Assembly (NCBI RefSeq): GCF_040729435.1
Contig: NZ_CP160398.1
Span: 1,984,001 to 2,048,000 of the forward strand
Reading direction: 5' to 3'
Length of the DNA: 64,000 nt
Source: Pseudomonas sp. HOU2
GTDB taxonomy: Bacteria > Pseudomonadota > Gammaproteobacteria > Pseudomonadales > Pseudomonadaceae
A program made the position numbers and the translations under genes. This document shows, one piece after another, positions 27,656 to 37,381 of this stretch. The notes beneath the pieces are model-generated. The model worked only from the letters and a program-made list of their open reading frames with translations, searched no databases and was not told where the DNA came from. Numbering within the stretch: the first letter of the stretch is position 1; the number at the start of each line of letters is the position of its first letter.

Positions 27656-27908
27656 ATCAGCGGGGCGTGCAGTATAAAAAGCTTGTGACAGGGCTTTTCA
27701 CTCTATAAACCACAACATTCAGCGGGAACTCTCGGCAGAAAGCCGGTTTACGGAGAGGCATTAACTGCTTTACGTAGGAATAGTCGCCACCAAAAAGGCC
27801 GCCGAGTATTGCACAGCATGGGTGCATCGTCATGTACCTGCGTTGGTGGTATCGCGTGGGTGATGGCTCTAGCACAGCGGTTTCGATCAATTTGACTGTC
27901 AAATTCCC

Positions 27909-28041
27909 TGTGGCGAGGGAGCTTGCTCCCGCTGGGTTGCGCAGCAGCCCTGATCCCTGCAATCGCGATCTGCCTGAAACACCGTGTGCACAGGTTTTAC
28001 GGCTGCTTCGCAGCCGAGCGGGAGCAAGCTCCTTCGCCACA
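27909..28041. repeat. REPIN, family 1, left flank of the RAYT gene
   Basis: Inverted pair of the family 1 core with one mismatch in the right arm (CTCCTTCGCC). It ends 112 bp before the RAYT start. Confidence 0.9.
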
Positions 28042-28153
28042 GAGGAGGCGACACCTGGAAATTTTCGGAAATTTCGTACAGTCATCGCAGACCCAATTCT
28101 TGAATGCTGCGACTAGCGTGGATAAGGATTGAACTCGCGAAGGACGCAACGGA

Positions 28154-28612
28154 ATGCGTAAACATCTACATTCACACAGGCTACGCCGAGGGCGCTATTC
28201 GGAATCGGGACGTGCCTATCTGATAACTGCAGTGGTGTATCAGCGCCGCAGGATATTCAGCGATTGGCAGGTGGGTCGTTTATTGGTAGCGGAACTCCGG
28301 CGAGCTCATGACCAGCGATGGGTCGATTCGATAGCCTGGGTGGTGATGCCTGACCACTTCCATTGGTTGGTCCAGCTGGAAGAAATGCATATTGAACGTC
28401 TGATGCAAGCGGTGAAATCCCGCAGCACTTTGTCGATTAATCGCGCCCTGAACCGAAAAGGCGCGTTCTGGCAAACCGGCTATCACGACCGCGCCATCCG
28501 TGATGGCGAAGACTTGAAACCCTTCGCCCGTTACATCATCGCCAATCCGCTACGGGCAGGATTGGTGAAGCGGATTGGCGACTACCCACTCTGGGATGCC
28601 TGCTGGCTCTAA
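28154..28612 (+). CDS. REP-associated tyrosine transposase (RAYT)
   Basis: A Y1 (HUH) single-strand transposase of 152 residues, the type that processes REP palindromes. H68 and H70 form the metal-binding HFH motif in MPDHFHWLVQLEE, and Y127 in ARYIIANPLRAG is the catalytic tyrosine with the family's trailing NPLRAG. The ATG at 28154 follows AAGGACG. REPINs of family 1 lie on both sides within about 110 bp, the classic arrangement in which the enzyme recognises the REPs that flank its gene. All motifs needed for activity appear intact. Confidence 0.93.
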   Translation: MRKHLHSHRLRRGRYSESGRAYLITAVVYQRRRIFSDWQVGRLLVAELRRAHDQRWVDSIAWVVMPDHFHWLVQLEEMHIERLMQAVKSRSTLSINRALNRKGAFWQTGYHDRAIRDGEDLKPFARYIIANPLRAGLVKRIGDYPLWDACWL

Positions 28613-28627
28613 AGCACCTACTCCCCC

Positions 28628-28760
28628 TGTGGCGAGGGAGCTTGCTCCCGCTCGGCGGCGAAGCCGTCGTTATACTCGCGCACGCGGTGTTTCAGAAAGA
28701 TCGCGATCAGAGGGATTGGGGCTGCTACGCAACCCAGCGGGAGCAAGCTCCCTCGCCACA
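28628..28760. repeat. REPIN, family 1, right flank of the RAYT gene
   Basis: A perfect inverted pair of the GTGGCGAGGGAGCTTGCTCCC core starting 16 bases after the RAYT stop. Confidence 0.92.
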
Positions 28761-28878
28761 GGTGCAGTTTTCTTCAGAAACCAACCCACTCAAACCCCGC
28801 ACTTTTTTTTCCCCATCACCAACCACCGTCTAAGCTTCAGTCAAGTCCGATCAATCTGCGTGAATGGATCAATCGACT

Positions 28879-28961
28879 ATGGGCGCTTTGTGGCAAACCG
28901 ATTCGAGTAAAGCCGTGGTTCCGACTGAACGTGTGGATGAAGCGCCTGTCCCCCCCAAAAA
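28879..28961 (+). other. Displaced N-terminus of the penicillin-binding protein gene, other frame
   Basis: From ATG 28879 the frame reads MGALWQTDSSKAVVPTERVD then EAPVPPK, a plausible cytoplasmic N-terminus. At the run of seven C's and five A's (28950-28961) the natural continuation, RRNRHGWKAFWLLLLI, shifts to the frame of the long gene. One missing base in the run would account for this. Confidence 0.7.
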
Positions 28962-28997
28962 CGCCGCAACCGGCATGGCTGGAAGGCGTTCTGGTTA

Positions 28998-31991
28998 TTG
29001 CTGCTGATTATTGCCATCGTGGTGGGTCTGGCCGCGAGCAAGGAGATGCGCACCTCGCGTTTCCAGTCCCGGGAGTTGAGCCAGTACGCCGCCTCGCTCA
29101 AATATCAGTTGGAACCCGGCCCCAGCGAAGCGATCCGCTATCCGGGCAACGGGCCGTTCGATCTGCGTCTGGGCTACAGCTCCCTCGATGAATTCCTGCC
29201 ACGCCTGCTCAAGCGCGACTACGTGATCACCGAGCAGACGCGTTTTTCCCCGGCGCTGCTCAGCTATACCGACAAAGGCCTGTTCGTGCCTTATTCGGAA
29301 AAGATCCAGGCCGGGTTGTCGATCACCGACTGCCGCGCCGCGCCGCTGTATCAGTACAAGTATCCACAACAGCTGTATTCGAGTTTCGCGGCGATTCCGC
29401 CGGTAGTGGTCAGCAGTCTGCTGTTCATCGAAAACCGTTTTCTGCTCGACCCCAAACAACCGCTGGCCAACCCGGCGGTGGACTGGCCGCGCTTCGGCAT
29501 GGCCGCGTGGTCGCAGGTGGCGAAACTGCTGCACCTGCCGGGGCAATCGGCGGGCGGCAGCACCCTGGCAACGCAACTGGAGAAATACCGGCACTCGCCT
29601 GATGGCCTGACCGTGTCTGGCGCCGAGAAGATCCGCCAGATGCTGTCCGCCAGCGTGCGCGCCTATCAGCCCGGCCCGCAAACCCTCGGCGCGCGGCAGA
29701 ACATCATCCGTGACTACCTCAACAGCGTGCCGCTTTCCGCTGTGCCGGGGCACGGTGAAGTGCATGGCATGGCCGAAGGTTTGCGGGTCTGGTACGGCAG
29801 CGATTTCAACAAGGCCAACGAACAGCTCAACAGCCCGGCCACCGACCCGAAAACCATGGCCGACAAAGGCCTGGCCCTGCGTGAAATGCTCTCGCTGATG
29901 ATCGCCCAGCGCCGCCCTTCGCATTACCTGACCAAAGGCCGCGAAGAACTCGCCGACCTCACCGACAGCCACTTGCGCCTGCTCAAACAAAACGGCGTGA
30001 TCGACAGCGCGCTGGCCGATGCCGCGCTGGCGAGCAAGGTCACCTACCGCGACTGGCAAACCCAGCCGACGATTCAGCCGATCGAAACCAACAAGGGCAT
30101 CAGCGTCGCCCGCAGCCGTCTGGCGAGTATGCTCAACCGTCCGCTGTACGACCTTGATCGCCTCGACCTCTCAGCCACCAGCACCTTGCAGGGCGACCTG
30201 CAAACCCAGGCCACCGAGTACCTGAAAAAACTCGCCGATCCCGCGTTTGCCGGGCAGATCGGCCTGATCGGCGAACGCCTGCTCACCCCTACCAGCACCA
30301 CCCAGGTGCGCTACAGCTTCACCCTGTTCGAACTGACCCCGGACGGCTCGCGGGTGCGCGTGCAGACCGACAGCACCGACCAGCCGTTCGACATCAACGA
30401 GGGCAGCAAGCTGGAGCTCGGCTCGACGGCGAAGATGCGCGTGCTCACCACTTACCTGCAGATCATCTCCGAACTGCACGACAAGTACGGCGCCATGAGC
30501 GTGCCGGAATTGAAGAAAGTCGAAGTGCCGGATCAGGACCGCCTCAGCCAGTGGGTGATCGACTACCTGATCCAGAACAAAGACCACGATCTGTCGAAAA
30601 TGCTCGGCGCCGCGCTCGACCGTAAATATTCGGCCAGCCCCGGCGAGGCGTTTTTCACCGGTGGCGGCCTGCACGTGTTCCACAACTTTCGCAAGGAAGA
30701 CAACGGCCGCATGCCGACCCTGCGCGATGCCCTGCGCGAGTCGATCAACCTGCCGTTCATTCGCCTGATGCGCGATGTGGTGCGCTACGTCACCTACTCC
30801 GGCCCCAACAGCAGCGCCGAGTTGCTCAAGGACGACCGCGACCCTCGGCGTCAGGAATACCTGGCCAGTTTTGCTGACCGCGAAGGCACTTCGTTCCTGC
30901 TCAAGTTCTGGAAGAAGTACAAGAGCAAGGACACCCAGGCGCGCCTCGACACTTTCCTCGACAGCATGCGCCCGACCCCGATCCGCATGGCCGCTGTACA
31001 CCGCTACCTGCTGCCCAATGCCAGTCAGGAAGATTTCAACAGCTTCGTGCGTGCCCACCTCAAAGGCGCCAAGCTCACCGAAAAACTCACCGACGATCGC
31101 TTGATCCGGTTGTATGACGCCTACGGCCCGGGCACCTATGACCTGCCGGATCAGGGCTTCATTGCCAAGGTCCACCCGCTGGACCTGTGGTTGATGGGTT
31201 ACCTGCTGCACAACCCGGACGCCACTTTCAGCCAGGTGGTCAAGGCCAGTCAGTTCGAGCGTCAGGAGGTCTATAGCTGGCTGTTCAAGAGCAAGCACAA
31301 GGGCGCTCGTGACAGCCGCATCCGCACCATGCTCGAGATCGAAGCGTTCCTGGAAATCCACCAGCGCTGGCAGAAAGTCGGCTATCCGTTCGACCATCTG
31401 GTGCCGTCGCTGGCCACCGCCATCGGCAGTTCCGGCGATCGCCCTGCCGCGCTGGCGGAGCTGATCGGCACCATCCTCAACGACGGCGTGCGCATGCCCA
31501 CGCTGCGCATCGACAGCCTGCACTTTGCCGCGGGTACACCCTATGAAACGCGCTTGACCAACGACCCACATGTGGGCAAACGGGTGATGCCATCGGAGGT
31601 CGCCACGGCGATGCGCGAGGCCCTTTCGCAAGTGGTGGACTCGGGTACGGCGAAACGAGTTTCCGGCAGTTTCAAAACCGCCGACGGTACCCCGCTGGTG
31701 ATGGGCGGCAAGACCGGCACCGGCGACAACCGCATCGAAGCCATCGGCTCCGGCGGGCGGATCCTCAGTTCGAAGTCAATCAACCGTACCGCGACCTTCG
31801 TGTTCTACATCGGCAACAACCACTTCGGCACGCTCACCGCGTTCGTCCCCGGGCGCTCGGCGGAGAACTTCAAGTTCACCTCGGCGCTGCCGGTGCAGGT
31901 GCTCAAGGGCATGGCACCGATCCTCTCGCCATACCTGCAACCGGGCACGCATACGATGTGCCAGGCACCGGAGGTCACCGCCGCCCGCTAA
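28998..31991 (+). CDS. Class A penicillin-binding protein (transglycosylase/transpeptidase), N-terminus frameshifted
   Basis: A peptidoglycan synthase of 997 residues counted from the TTG at 28998. A membrane anchor starts the protein (LLIIAIVVGLAA). The glycosyltransferase 51 domain shows E145 in FIENRFLLDP and GGSTLATQLEK near 186. The transpeptidase-like domain shows S476-x-x-K479 (STAK), an S-x-N in RESINLPFIRL and KTG at 905-907. The natural start is probably ATG 28879, in another frame because of the C7A5 run. As read, only the TTG with GGAAGG eleven bases upstream could start it, giving an anchor without its cytoplasmic tail. It is larger than PBP1a/1b. Confidence 0.82.
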   Translation: MLLIIAIVVGLAASKEMRTSRFQSRELSQYAASLKYQLEPGPSEAIRYPGNGPFDLRLGYSSLDEFLPRLLKRDYVITEQTRFSPALLSYTDKGLFVPYSEKIQAGLSITDCRAAPLYQYKYPQQLYSSFAAIPPVVVSSLLFIENRFLLDPKQPLANPAVDWPRFGMAAWSQVAKLLHLPGQSAGGSTLATQLEKYRHSPDGLTVSGAEKIRQMLSASVRAYQPGPQTLGARQNIIRDYLNSVPLSAVPGHGEVHGMAEGLRVWYGSDFNKANEQLNSPATDPKTMADKGLALREMLSLMIAQRRPSHYLTKGREELADLTDSHLRLLKQNGVIDSALADAALASKVTYRDWQTQPTIQPIETNKGISVARSRLASMLNRPLYDLDRLDLSATSTLQGDLQTQATEYLKKLADPAFAGQIGLIGERLLTPTSTTQVRYSFTLFELTPDGSRVRVQTDSTDQPFDINEGSKLELGSTAKMRVLTTYLQIISELHDKYGAMSVPELKKVEVPDQDRLSQWVIDYLIQNKDHDLSKMLGAALDRKYSASPGEAFFTGGGLHVFHNFRKEDNGRMPTLRDALRESINLPFIRLMRDVVRYVTYSGPNSSAELLKDDRDPRRQEYLASFADREGTSFLLKFWKKYKSKDTQARLDTFLDSMRPTPIRMAAVHRYLLPNASQEDFNSFVRAHLKGAKLTEKLTDDRLIRLYDAYGPGTYDLPDQGFIAKVHPLDLWLMGYLLHNPDATFSQVVKASQFERQEVYSWLFKSKHKGARDSRIRTMLEIEAFLEIHQRWQKVGYPFDHLVPSLATAIGSSGDRPAALAELIGTILNDGVRMPTLRIDSLHFAAGTPYETRLTNDPHVGKRVMPSEVATAMREALSQVVDSGTAKRVSGSFKTADGTPLVMGGKTGTGDNRIEAIGSGGRILSSKSINRTATFVFYIGNNHFGTLTAFVPGRSAENFKFTSALPVQVLKGMAPILSPYLQPGTHTMCQAPEVTAAR

Positions 31992-32155
31992 GCACGAAAG
32001 CCCGGTGACGGGGTGGTAACAGGGTATTTTTCGCTCCGTGTTTTTCGAAGGCTCCGTGCGCAACCCCGGCGTTTTCCACCGGGTATTTGCGCTTTTTTCA
32101 CCCGCTGCCCTTGCCTAGGCTGATCGCTCCATTTTTGATCAAGGACGATCCAGCA

Positions 32156-35100
32156 ATGCCCACCCTTTCCCCGCAGGGGCAACCGCCGCGCACGGCGCAC
32201 CTCGTCTCACCGGATGTCAGTGTTCATTATCAGACGATCGAAAAAGCCATCCCGGCCTGGCTGCGCGCAAGCTCAGCAAAGCGGGTCAATGAATTGCAGC
32301 TGCACCGACTGAAGCTGCCGGCCTGGTATCAAGAGGTCTCCGACGCCGAACATCTGCGTCTGCAACAGCAGATGCAAAATGCCTGGAAAGCACAAAACGA
32401 CGTGGACAAGGCCTTGAGCAGCCTGCAAGACGTCTACGCCTTCGCCAAACCGTTATTACAGCAGGCACTGCACCAGCGCTTCGGTGTTGAAGACGACGTC
32501 GAGAACACCTGGCTGCGTCTGTACGCCCCCGTCAACAGCGCGTGGTGGGCCCATGACTTTGCCGGTGCAACCACCAGCCGGACCGTCTCGCTGCTCGACG
32601 CTGCATTACATAATTTCGCTTGGGATGAGGTGTTCAGTCCGGACTCGGAGTTCATCACCCGCCCCGATGCCAACGGCCACTTCACAGTCAGGCCGCTCAA
32701 GCACCAACTGAGTATCGAGCAGTTCAAGTCACTGTGCCGCGAGCTGAATATCGGCGCCCGCTACGAGCAGCATCTGAACGAGTTTCTGCGCTCGGGCAAC
32801 CGTGTCGCCCGCCAGGTTTTGCAGTACAGGGTCATCTTCAGTCAGAAAAGTACCTTGAGCGTCTGTGCCCGACTGGCCCTGGCGAAAAAGGACATCGACC
32901 GCGACGCCTACGAGGTCGTGCAGGGCATGCTCGATGATCGGCGCGACCTGCGCTGGCGCGGGCGTGCCATCAACTATTACAACCTCGCCATGATGGATAC
33001 GGCGCTGACCGGTATCACCCTCATCGCCCCTGACGTGGACACCGCCAATGCCCCGGTCCCGGTGATTGCCTATGTGCCCCATGACCCGGAGCACCCGCTC
33101 AAACAATACCCCTCGGCGCTGGACTTCATGGCGGAACTGACGCGGCAACTGCGCGACCGCGATTCTGCCGGCAGCTATCAGCGGTTTTTCAGCCAGTTCG
33201 TCAACCATCAGCAACGCGGGCATTTTTTTGCAGGCCTGAACGCCCGCCTGAGCAGCGTGAAATGGCACGCCGTGCCGCCGGGAACCGACCTGCCCGGTTG
33301 GCGCGAAACGCCTGTGGATCACCCCGACCTGCGCTTTCGCCTGACAAAAATCCAGGACGACCGCGACACCCGTTACACCGGCAGTCTCTGGGCTTACTTC
33401 TATCAGCAGAAGCTCAACAAGATTTTCAATGACGCCCGGGAGATCGCCATTTCCACCGAGTATGCCGATCGCATGGCCCGCTGGGCCTGGTGGGACAACC
33501 TGGGGAAAATCCTCTCGGATATCTTCAATGTGGCGCTGCTGGTAGTAACCCCGCTGGTGCCAGGGCTCGGCGAATTGATGCTGGCCTACACCACGTATCA
33601 ACTGCTCGACGGCGTCTTTGAAGGCATCGTCGACATGGCCGAGGGGCACCTGGCCGAAGCGGGTGAGCAAGCCATCGGCGTGCTGCAAAGCATCGTCCAG
33701 CTCGGTGCCTTCGCCGCTGGCGCCAGCCTTGGACGTGTCGCACGGGTCAAGCTGTCGTCGTTTGTCGAAAGCCTGAAACCGGTGCAGTTGGCCGATGGTC
33801 AGACCCGCCTGTGGAACCCGGATCTGGCGCCCTATCGTCTGCCGGAACAGACCCTGCCGAACCCGGCCCGCCCCGATGCGCAAGGCGTTCATACGCTGGG
33901 GGACAAACAATTGCTGCGCCTGGATCAACACATCTTCGAGGTGACCAAGGATCCGCTTTCCGGGAAACACCGCCTGCGCCATCCGCGACGTCCCCGGGCC
34001 TACGCACCGGCGCTTGCGCACAACGCCGACGGGGCCTGGGTCTGTGAAACGGAAAACCCGCGTCTGTGGGACGGGCCAACACTGATGCGACGCATCGGTC
34101 ACCGCACCGATGGTTTCAGCGACGCGCAACTGGAACACCTGCGCCTGCTGACCGGTACCGACGAGGACGTGCTGCGCCGCATGCATGTGGATAACACTCC
34201 GCCACCGCCGTTGCTCAGCGACACGCTGGAGCGTCTCGGCCCGGCGCGCCCGGTGCAGCCCGCCGCGCCTCTTTCGCCGGCGGTCAGCCAGGTGTTGGTG
34301 GATTGTCCACAGTTGACGCCGGTCCTTGCCGAACGGGTGATCTCCCAGGCCAGACCGATGGAACAGCAGCAAGCCACGGCGCAACACCGTCTGCCCTTGG
34401 GTTTGCGCACGACCGCCCGCGAGGTGCAGTTTGAATTGCAGTCCGTGCGCGCCGCCCAGGGTTTGCAGCAGCCAGTCCTGAGCAACATCGACAGCGAACG
34501 GCTGATCCTCGGGGCGCTGCGGCACTACAGCGATACCTTCGGGGCGCTGCGGATTGAAATCCGAGAAGGCACGTTCGACGGCGAGTTGCGTTGCGAGGCC
34601 GGTGCCGCGGTGGCCGAACGGGTCCGGGTGCTGGTGCGGGTCGCTGCCGATCGCTATCAGGTGCGCGACGGCGCGGATCTGCCGATCCACCCTGCCACCG
34701 GCCTGTACGAGGCAATCCTGCAAGCGATCAATCATGATGGCCGCAGCGCCCTGGGCTACGGACCCGACGACATCGAACCGTTCAGACAATGGATCATCGC
34801 CAGAACCCAGGCCCCCAGCGAACGGCGCACGCTACTCGCCAGCCCGCCGATCCGCCCGGTCGCGCAATACAACACCCTGTTTCTGGTGCGCGGCCCAGGC
34901 CTGAGCCGCAGTGCTGCCACGCTGGAGGAGCGCATTCAGGATCTGCATCCGCATTTCAGCCCGAGCGAGGTCGATGCCTTTGCCAGTGCTCTGACCGAAC
35001 GCGGCGAGCCGCTCAAGGCCATCGAGGCACATGAAAACGACCTCGATGAGCTGCGGGTCATTGTCAATCGCTGGCGCTATCAGCAGCCAGATACCTGGGG

Positions 35101-36838
35101 GCCGGGCAGCTATTCGTTCCGCGAGGGTGGCGGGCTGCATATTTTCGAAAGGCTGCTGGACTGTTTCGAACGCAAGGACGAGCACCTGGGTAACCGCGCC
35201 GATCCGACCGCCTATGCGCTGGACCTGTCGCGGGAACTGCTCTCCACGGATCTGGAGATCTGGTGGGCGAAACGTCCGCCGCTGAAGAAGTTTCTCGACA
35301 GGGTCACGGTGCTCAAACTCGACAACACGCGATTCTCCCCCGACACGCTCGGCCTACTCAAAGACTTCCCGAACGTGGTCGAGCTGAGTGCCAAATATTG
35401 CGAACTGACGCGCTTGCCGGACCGCATCGGGACCACGATGCGCCGCCTCGAACGCCTGCGTCTGAACAACAACCACATTGAGCTGGATCGCACTGCCGTC
35501 GAACGGCTGAGCAACCTGACCTACCTCGAAGTGCTGAGAATGGATGACAACCCGCTGGGGCTGTCACCTGATCTGTCGCGCATGCCGCGCCTGAAGGTGG
35601 TGGCGCTGAAGAACACCGGGCTGACCACCTGGCCGGACGGCATTCTGGCCAAGCCACGGCCACGCGGTTTGCTGCTCGACTTGCGCGGCAACCCGCTGAC
35701 CGTGATCCCCGACGTGCCAAGCGGTTCCGAGGCGCAATGGCTGGTGGCGCGCACGCGCCTGGACGTCGCCGCGCTGTCGGACCTCAACCAGTTGCGCTAC
35801 CAGGACAGTCGCCGTTCGATGGCACTGCCACCGGAACCGATCATGCCGGCCACCAACCCGGCCACTTCGATCATCTCCAACTTTGGCGCCGACTATTGGG
35901 CCGATGTGCCGGGTTGGGGTGTCGACCGCGAAACGCCGTGGACGGAGCTGGTGGAAGATCCCTTGGCCCAACCGTTCATGGCGACGTTACTCAATGTGCG
36001 TGAGTTTGCCGATTTCCGTGCTGGCGGAACGGCGCGCGAGCAGTTGATGCAACGCGTCTGGCGCATGCTCGACGCCGTGCACGTCGACAGCCGCTTGCGT
36101 GAAAAACTGTTCACCATGGTAGTAGCACCAGTGGATTGCGCGGATGCCGGTGCGCAATTGTTCAATCACATGGGCGTGAATGTGCTCGCCTATGAGGCCC
36201 ATGCCTATTCGGTCGAACCGAAGGAGCTGGAACGCAAACTGGTGACGCTGGGCAAAGGCGCAGCGCGGCTGGAACAGGTCAACGAAATCGCCCGGGCCGA
36301 TGTCGCCAGCCGTGGCGGCAACCCCGACGAAGTGGAAGTCTATCTGGCCTACCAGACCGGTCTGGCCAAGCGTCTCGGCTTGCCCTGGCAGTCCGAAGAC
36401 ATGCTCTACCGTCCGGTATCCGGCGTCACCGACGCGATGATCGATCAGGCGTACGACACAGTACTGGCGCTGGGCGAAGGCGATGGTCTGGTCAACCAGA
36501 TGCTCGAACTCGACTTCTGGAAAGAGTACCTGAGCGAGCGCTATCCCGTGCGCCTGGAAAGCAACAAGCGCCTGTTCCAGCGCCGCTACGAAGCCCTTGA
36601 GTCGCTGCGCGAGGTCCAGCGCCAGTGGACGCAATCGGCGGTGGCCGAGGAACGCGCGGCCCTGCGCGAACAGCTCAAGACGTTGATGAACGAGCTGTCG
36701 GTGCCAGCGACCGTAGTGTTCAATGACCAGCCGATCAGCGACACGCTGTTCGACCGATTGCTGATCGACCTTGCGGATGACGAAAAGGAACTGGCGCGGC
36801 GCCTGACCCGTGAAGCACTGGCTCGCGCCGGGCTTTGA
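32156..36838 (+). CDS. Giant toxin-like effector with leucine-rich repeats and NEL-type E3 ubiquitin ligase domain
   Basis: A protein of 1560 residues without signal peptide. The N-terminal part is DUF6543/dermonecrotic-toxin-like with VIAYVPHDPEHPL and a hydrophobic segment at about 452-492 (FNVALLVVTPLVPGLGELML). A beta-rich module follows at 562-634. Leucine-rich repeats occupy about 1052-1192 (LERLRLNNNHIELD and similar). The C-terminal 330 residues resemble the IpaH/SspH/SlrP ligase fold, with catalytic C1328 in PVDCADAGAQLFNHMG, the C-x-D motif of NEL enzymes. It should transfer ubiquitin inside a eukaryotic host cell. ATG 32156 follows AAGGA; the in-frame ATG at 32087 is less likely. 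No secretion gene lies nearby. Confidence 0.85.
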   Translation: MPTLSPQGQPPRTAHLVSPDVSVHYQTIEKAIPAWLRASSAKRVNELQLHRLKLPAWYQEVSDAEHLRLQQQMQNAWKAQNDVDKALSSLQDVYAFAKPLLQQALHQRFGVEDDVENTWLRLYAPVNSAWWAHDFAGATTSRTVSLLDAALHNFAWDEVFSPDSEFITRPDANGHFTVRPLKHQLSIEQFKSLCRELNIGARYEQHLNEFLRSGNRVARQVLQYRVIFSQKSTLSVCARLALAKKDIDRDAYEVVQGMLDDRRDLRWRGRAINYYNLAMMDTALTGITLIAPDVDTANAPVPVIAYVPHDPEHPLKQYPSALDFMAELTRQLRDRDSAGSYQRFFSQFVNHQQRGHFFAGLNARLSSVKWHAVPPGTDLPGWRETPVDHPDLRFRLTKIQDDRDTRYTGSLWAYFYQQKLNKIFNDAREIAISTEYADRMARWAWWDNLGKILSDIFNVALLVVTPLVPGLGELMLAYTTYQLLDGVFEGIVDMAEGHLAEAGEQAIGVLQSIVQLGAFAAGASLGRVARVKLSSFVESLKPVQLADGQTRLWNPDLAPYRLPEQTLPNPARPDAQGVHTLGDKQLLRLDQHIFEVTKDPLSGKHRLRHPRRPRAYAPALAHNADGAWVCETENPRLWDGPTLMRRIGHRTDGFSDAQLEHLRLLTGTDEDVLRRMHVDNTPPPPLLSDTLERLGPARPVQPAAPLSPAVSQVLVDCPQLTPVLAERVISQARPMEQQQATAQHRLPLGLRTTAREVQFELQSVRAAQGLQQPVLSNIDSERLILGALRHYSDTFGALRIEIREGTFDGELRCEAGAAVAERVRVLVRVAADRYQVRDGADLPIHPATGLYEAILQAINHDGRSALGYGPDDIEPFRQWIIARTQAPSERRTLLASPPIRPVAQYNTLFLVRGPGLSRSAATLEERIQDLHPHFSPSEVDAFASALTERGEPLKAIEAHENDLDELRVIVNRWRYQQPDTWGPGSYSFREGGGLHIFERLLDCFERKDEHLGNRADPTAYALDLSRELLSTDLEIWWAKRPPLKKFLDRVTVLKLDNTRFSPDTLGLLKDFPNVVELSAKYCELTRLPDRIGTTMRRLERLRLNNNHIELDRTAVERLSNLTYLEVLRMDDNPLGLSPDLSRMPRLKVVALKNTGLTTWPDGILAKPRPRGLLLDLRGNPLTVIPDVPSGSEAQWLVARTRLDVAALSDLNQLRYQDSRRSMALPPEPIMPATNPATSIISNFGADYWADVPGWGVDRETPWTELVEDPLAQPFMATLLNVREFADFRAGGTAREQLMQRVWRMLDAVHVDSRLREKLFTMVVAPVDCADAGAQLFNHMGVNVLAYEAHAYSVEPKELERKLVTLGKGAARLEQVNEIARADVASRGGNPDEVEVYLAYQTGLAKRLGLPWQSEDMLYRPVSGVTDAMIDQAYDTVLALGEGDGLVNQMLELDFWKEYLSERYPVRLESNKRLFQRRYEALESLREVQRQWTQSAVAEERAALREQLKTLMNELSVPATVVFNDQPISDTLFDRLLIDLADDEKELARRLTREALARAGL

Positions 36839-36850
36839 CAACGGCGTGAC

Positions 36851-36878
36851 GGCCTGCCCGTTGCACATCGGGCAGGCC
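36851..36878. terminator. Hairpin between convergent NEL gene and fimbrial operon
   Basis: GGCCTGCCCG and CGGGCAGGCC pair perfectly around eight bases between the two stop codons. There is no T-run on either side, so it may act as a weak bidirectional terminator or as a 3'-end protector. Confidence 0.6.
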
Positions 36879-36886
36879 GGGCAACT

Positions 36887-37381
36887 TCAGGGCGCCGCCG
36901 CGTTAAAGATCAGGTGCACGTTGCCGTAGTAACTCCCCGGCTTGTAGCCTCCGGCGGGCGTGATCGGCTGGATCTCCAGGACGTAACGCCCACCGGCCCT
37001 GGCCTGCTCCGCCGAGACCACCTGACGCGGCGGCGTCTCGTGAGTCAGCACGGTATCGGCGAAGCTGACGCGCAGATAAATGTTCTGCTCGTCGCGGCCA
37101 TTGGACAGATACGCTTCGCTCTCCAGCCGGGCCTCGATGGCACTGGTGTCGTGCCTGACGTCGAAGTGTTTGCGCAATCCGCCGAGGCGTTTGGTGCTGA
37201 CATTCCACGGCAGAATCTGCGCACGATGAATCCAGTCCGTCTCGGCCGGTATTACATAAAAACCCAGCGCCGGAATATCCACCGACACCTCGAACCGGTA
37301 CTCCTCGCGTGCCGCAAACGACGTCGTGCTGAGCAGCGTCAGAATGCCCGCGCACAGGGTCATCAACGATTGCCTGATCAT
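36887..37381 (-). CDS. CS1-type fimbrial subunit (minor pilin)
   Basis: A secreted protein of 164 residues. The signal peptide covers about 1-24 (LMTLCAGILTLLSTTSFAAR). The mature part matches the CS1/CFA-I pilin family: EVSVDIPALGFYVIPAE near the N-terminus, HFDVRHDTSAIEARLE in the middle and a C-terminal GSYYGNVHLIFNAAA donor-like strand. Its start overlaps the chaperone stop by four bases (ATGA), so it is translationally coupled and last in the operon. It is related to, but longer and more divergent than, the major pilin at 42096. Confidence 0.82.
   Translation of the reverse strand: MIRQSLMTLCAGILTLLSTTSFAAREEYRFEVSVDIPALGFYVIPAETDWIHRAQILPWNVSTKRLGGLRKHFDVRHDTSAIEARLESEAYLSNGRDEQNIYLRVSFADTVLTHETPPRQVVSAEQARAGGRYVLEIQPITPAGGYKPGSYYGNVHLIFNAAAP

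Larger units (their letters stand above)
27528..28153. other. 626-bp intergenic region with palindrome and REPIN
   Basis: The region between the divergent permease and RAYT genes holds the palindrome at 27634, an AT-richer stretch at 27670-27830 without a plausible reading frame, and the REPIN at 27909. I see no tRNA or known RNA in it. Confidence 0.6.

Noticed and set aside
32729..34789. 686-codon open frame on the minus strand opposite the NEL gene
   Set aside because: Shadow frame of the toxin-like gene; no motifs, and the sense strand is clearly coding.
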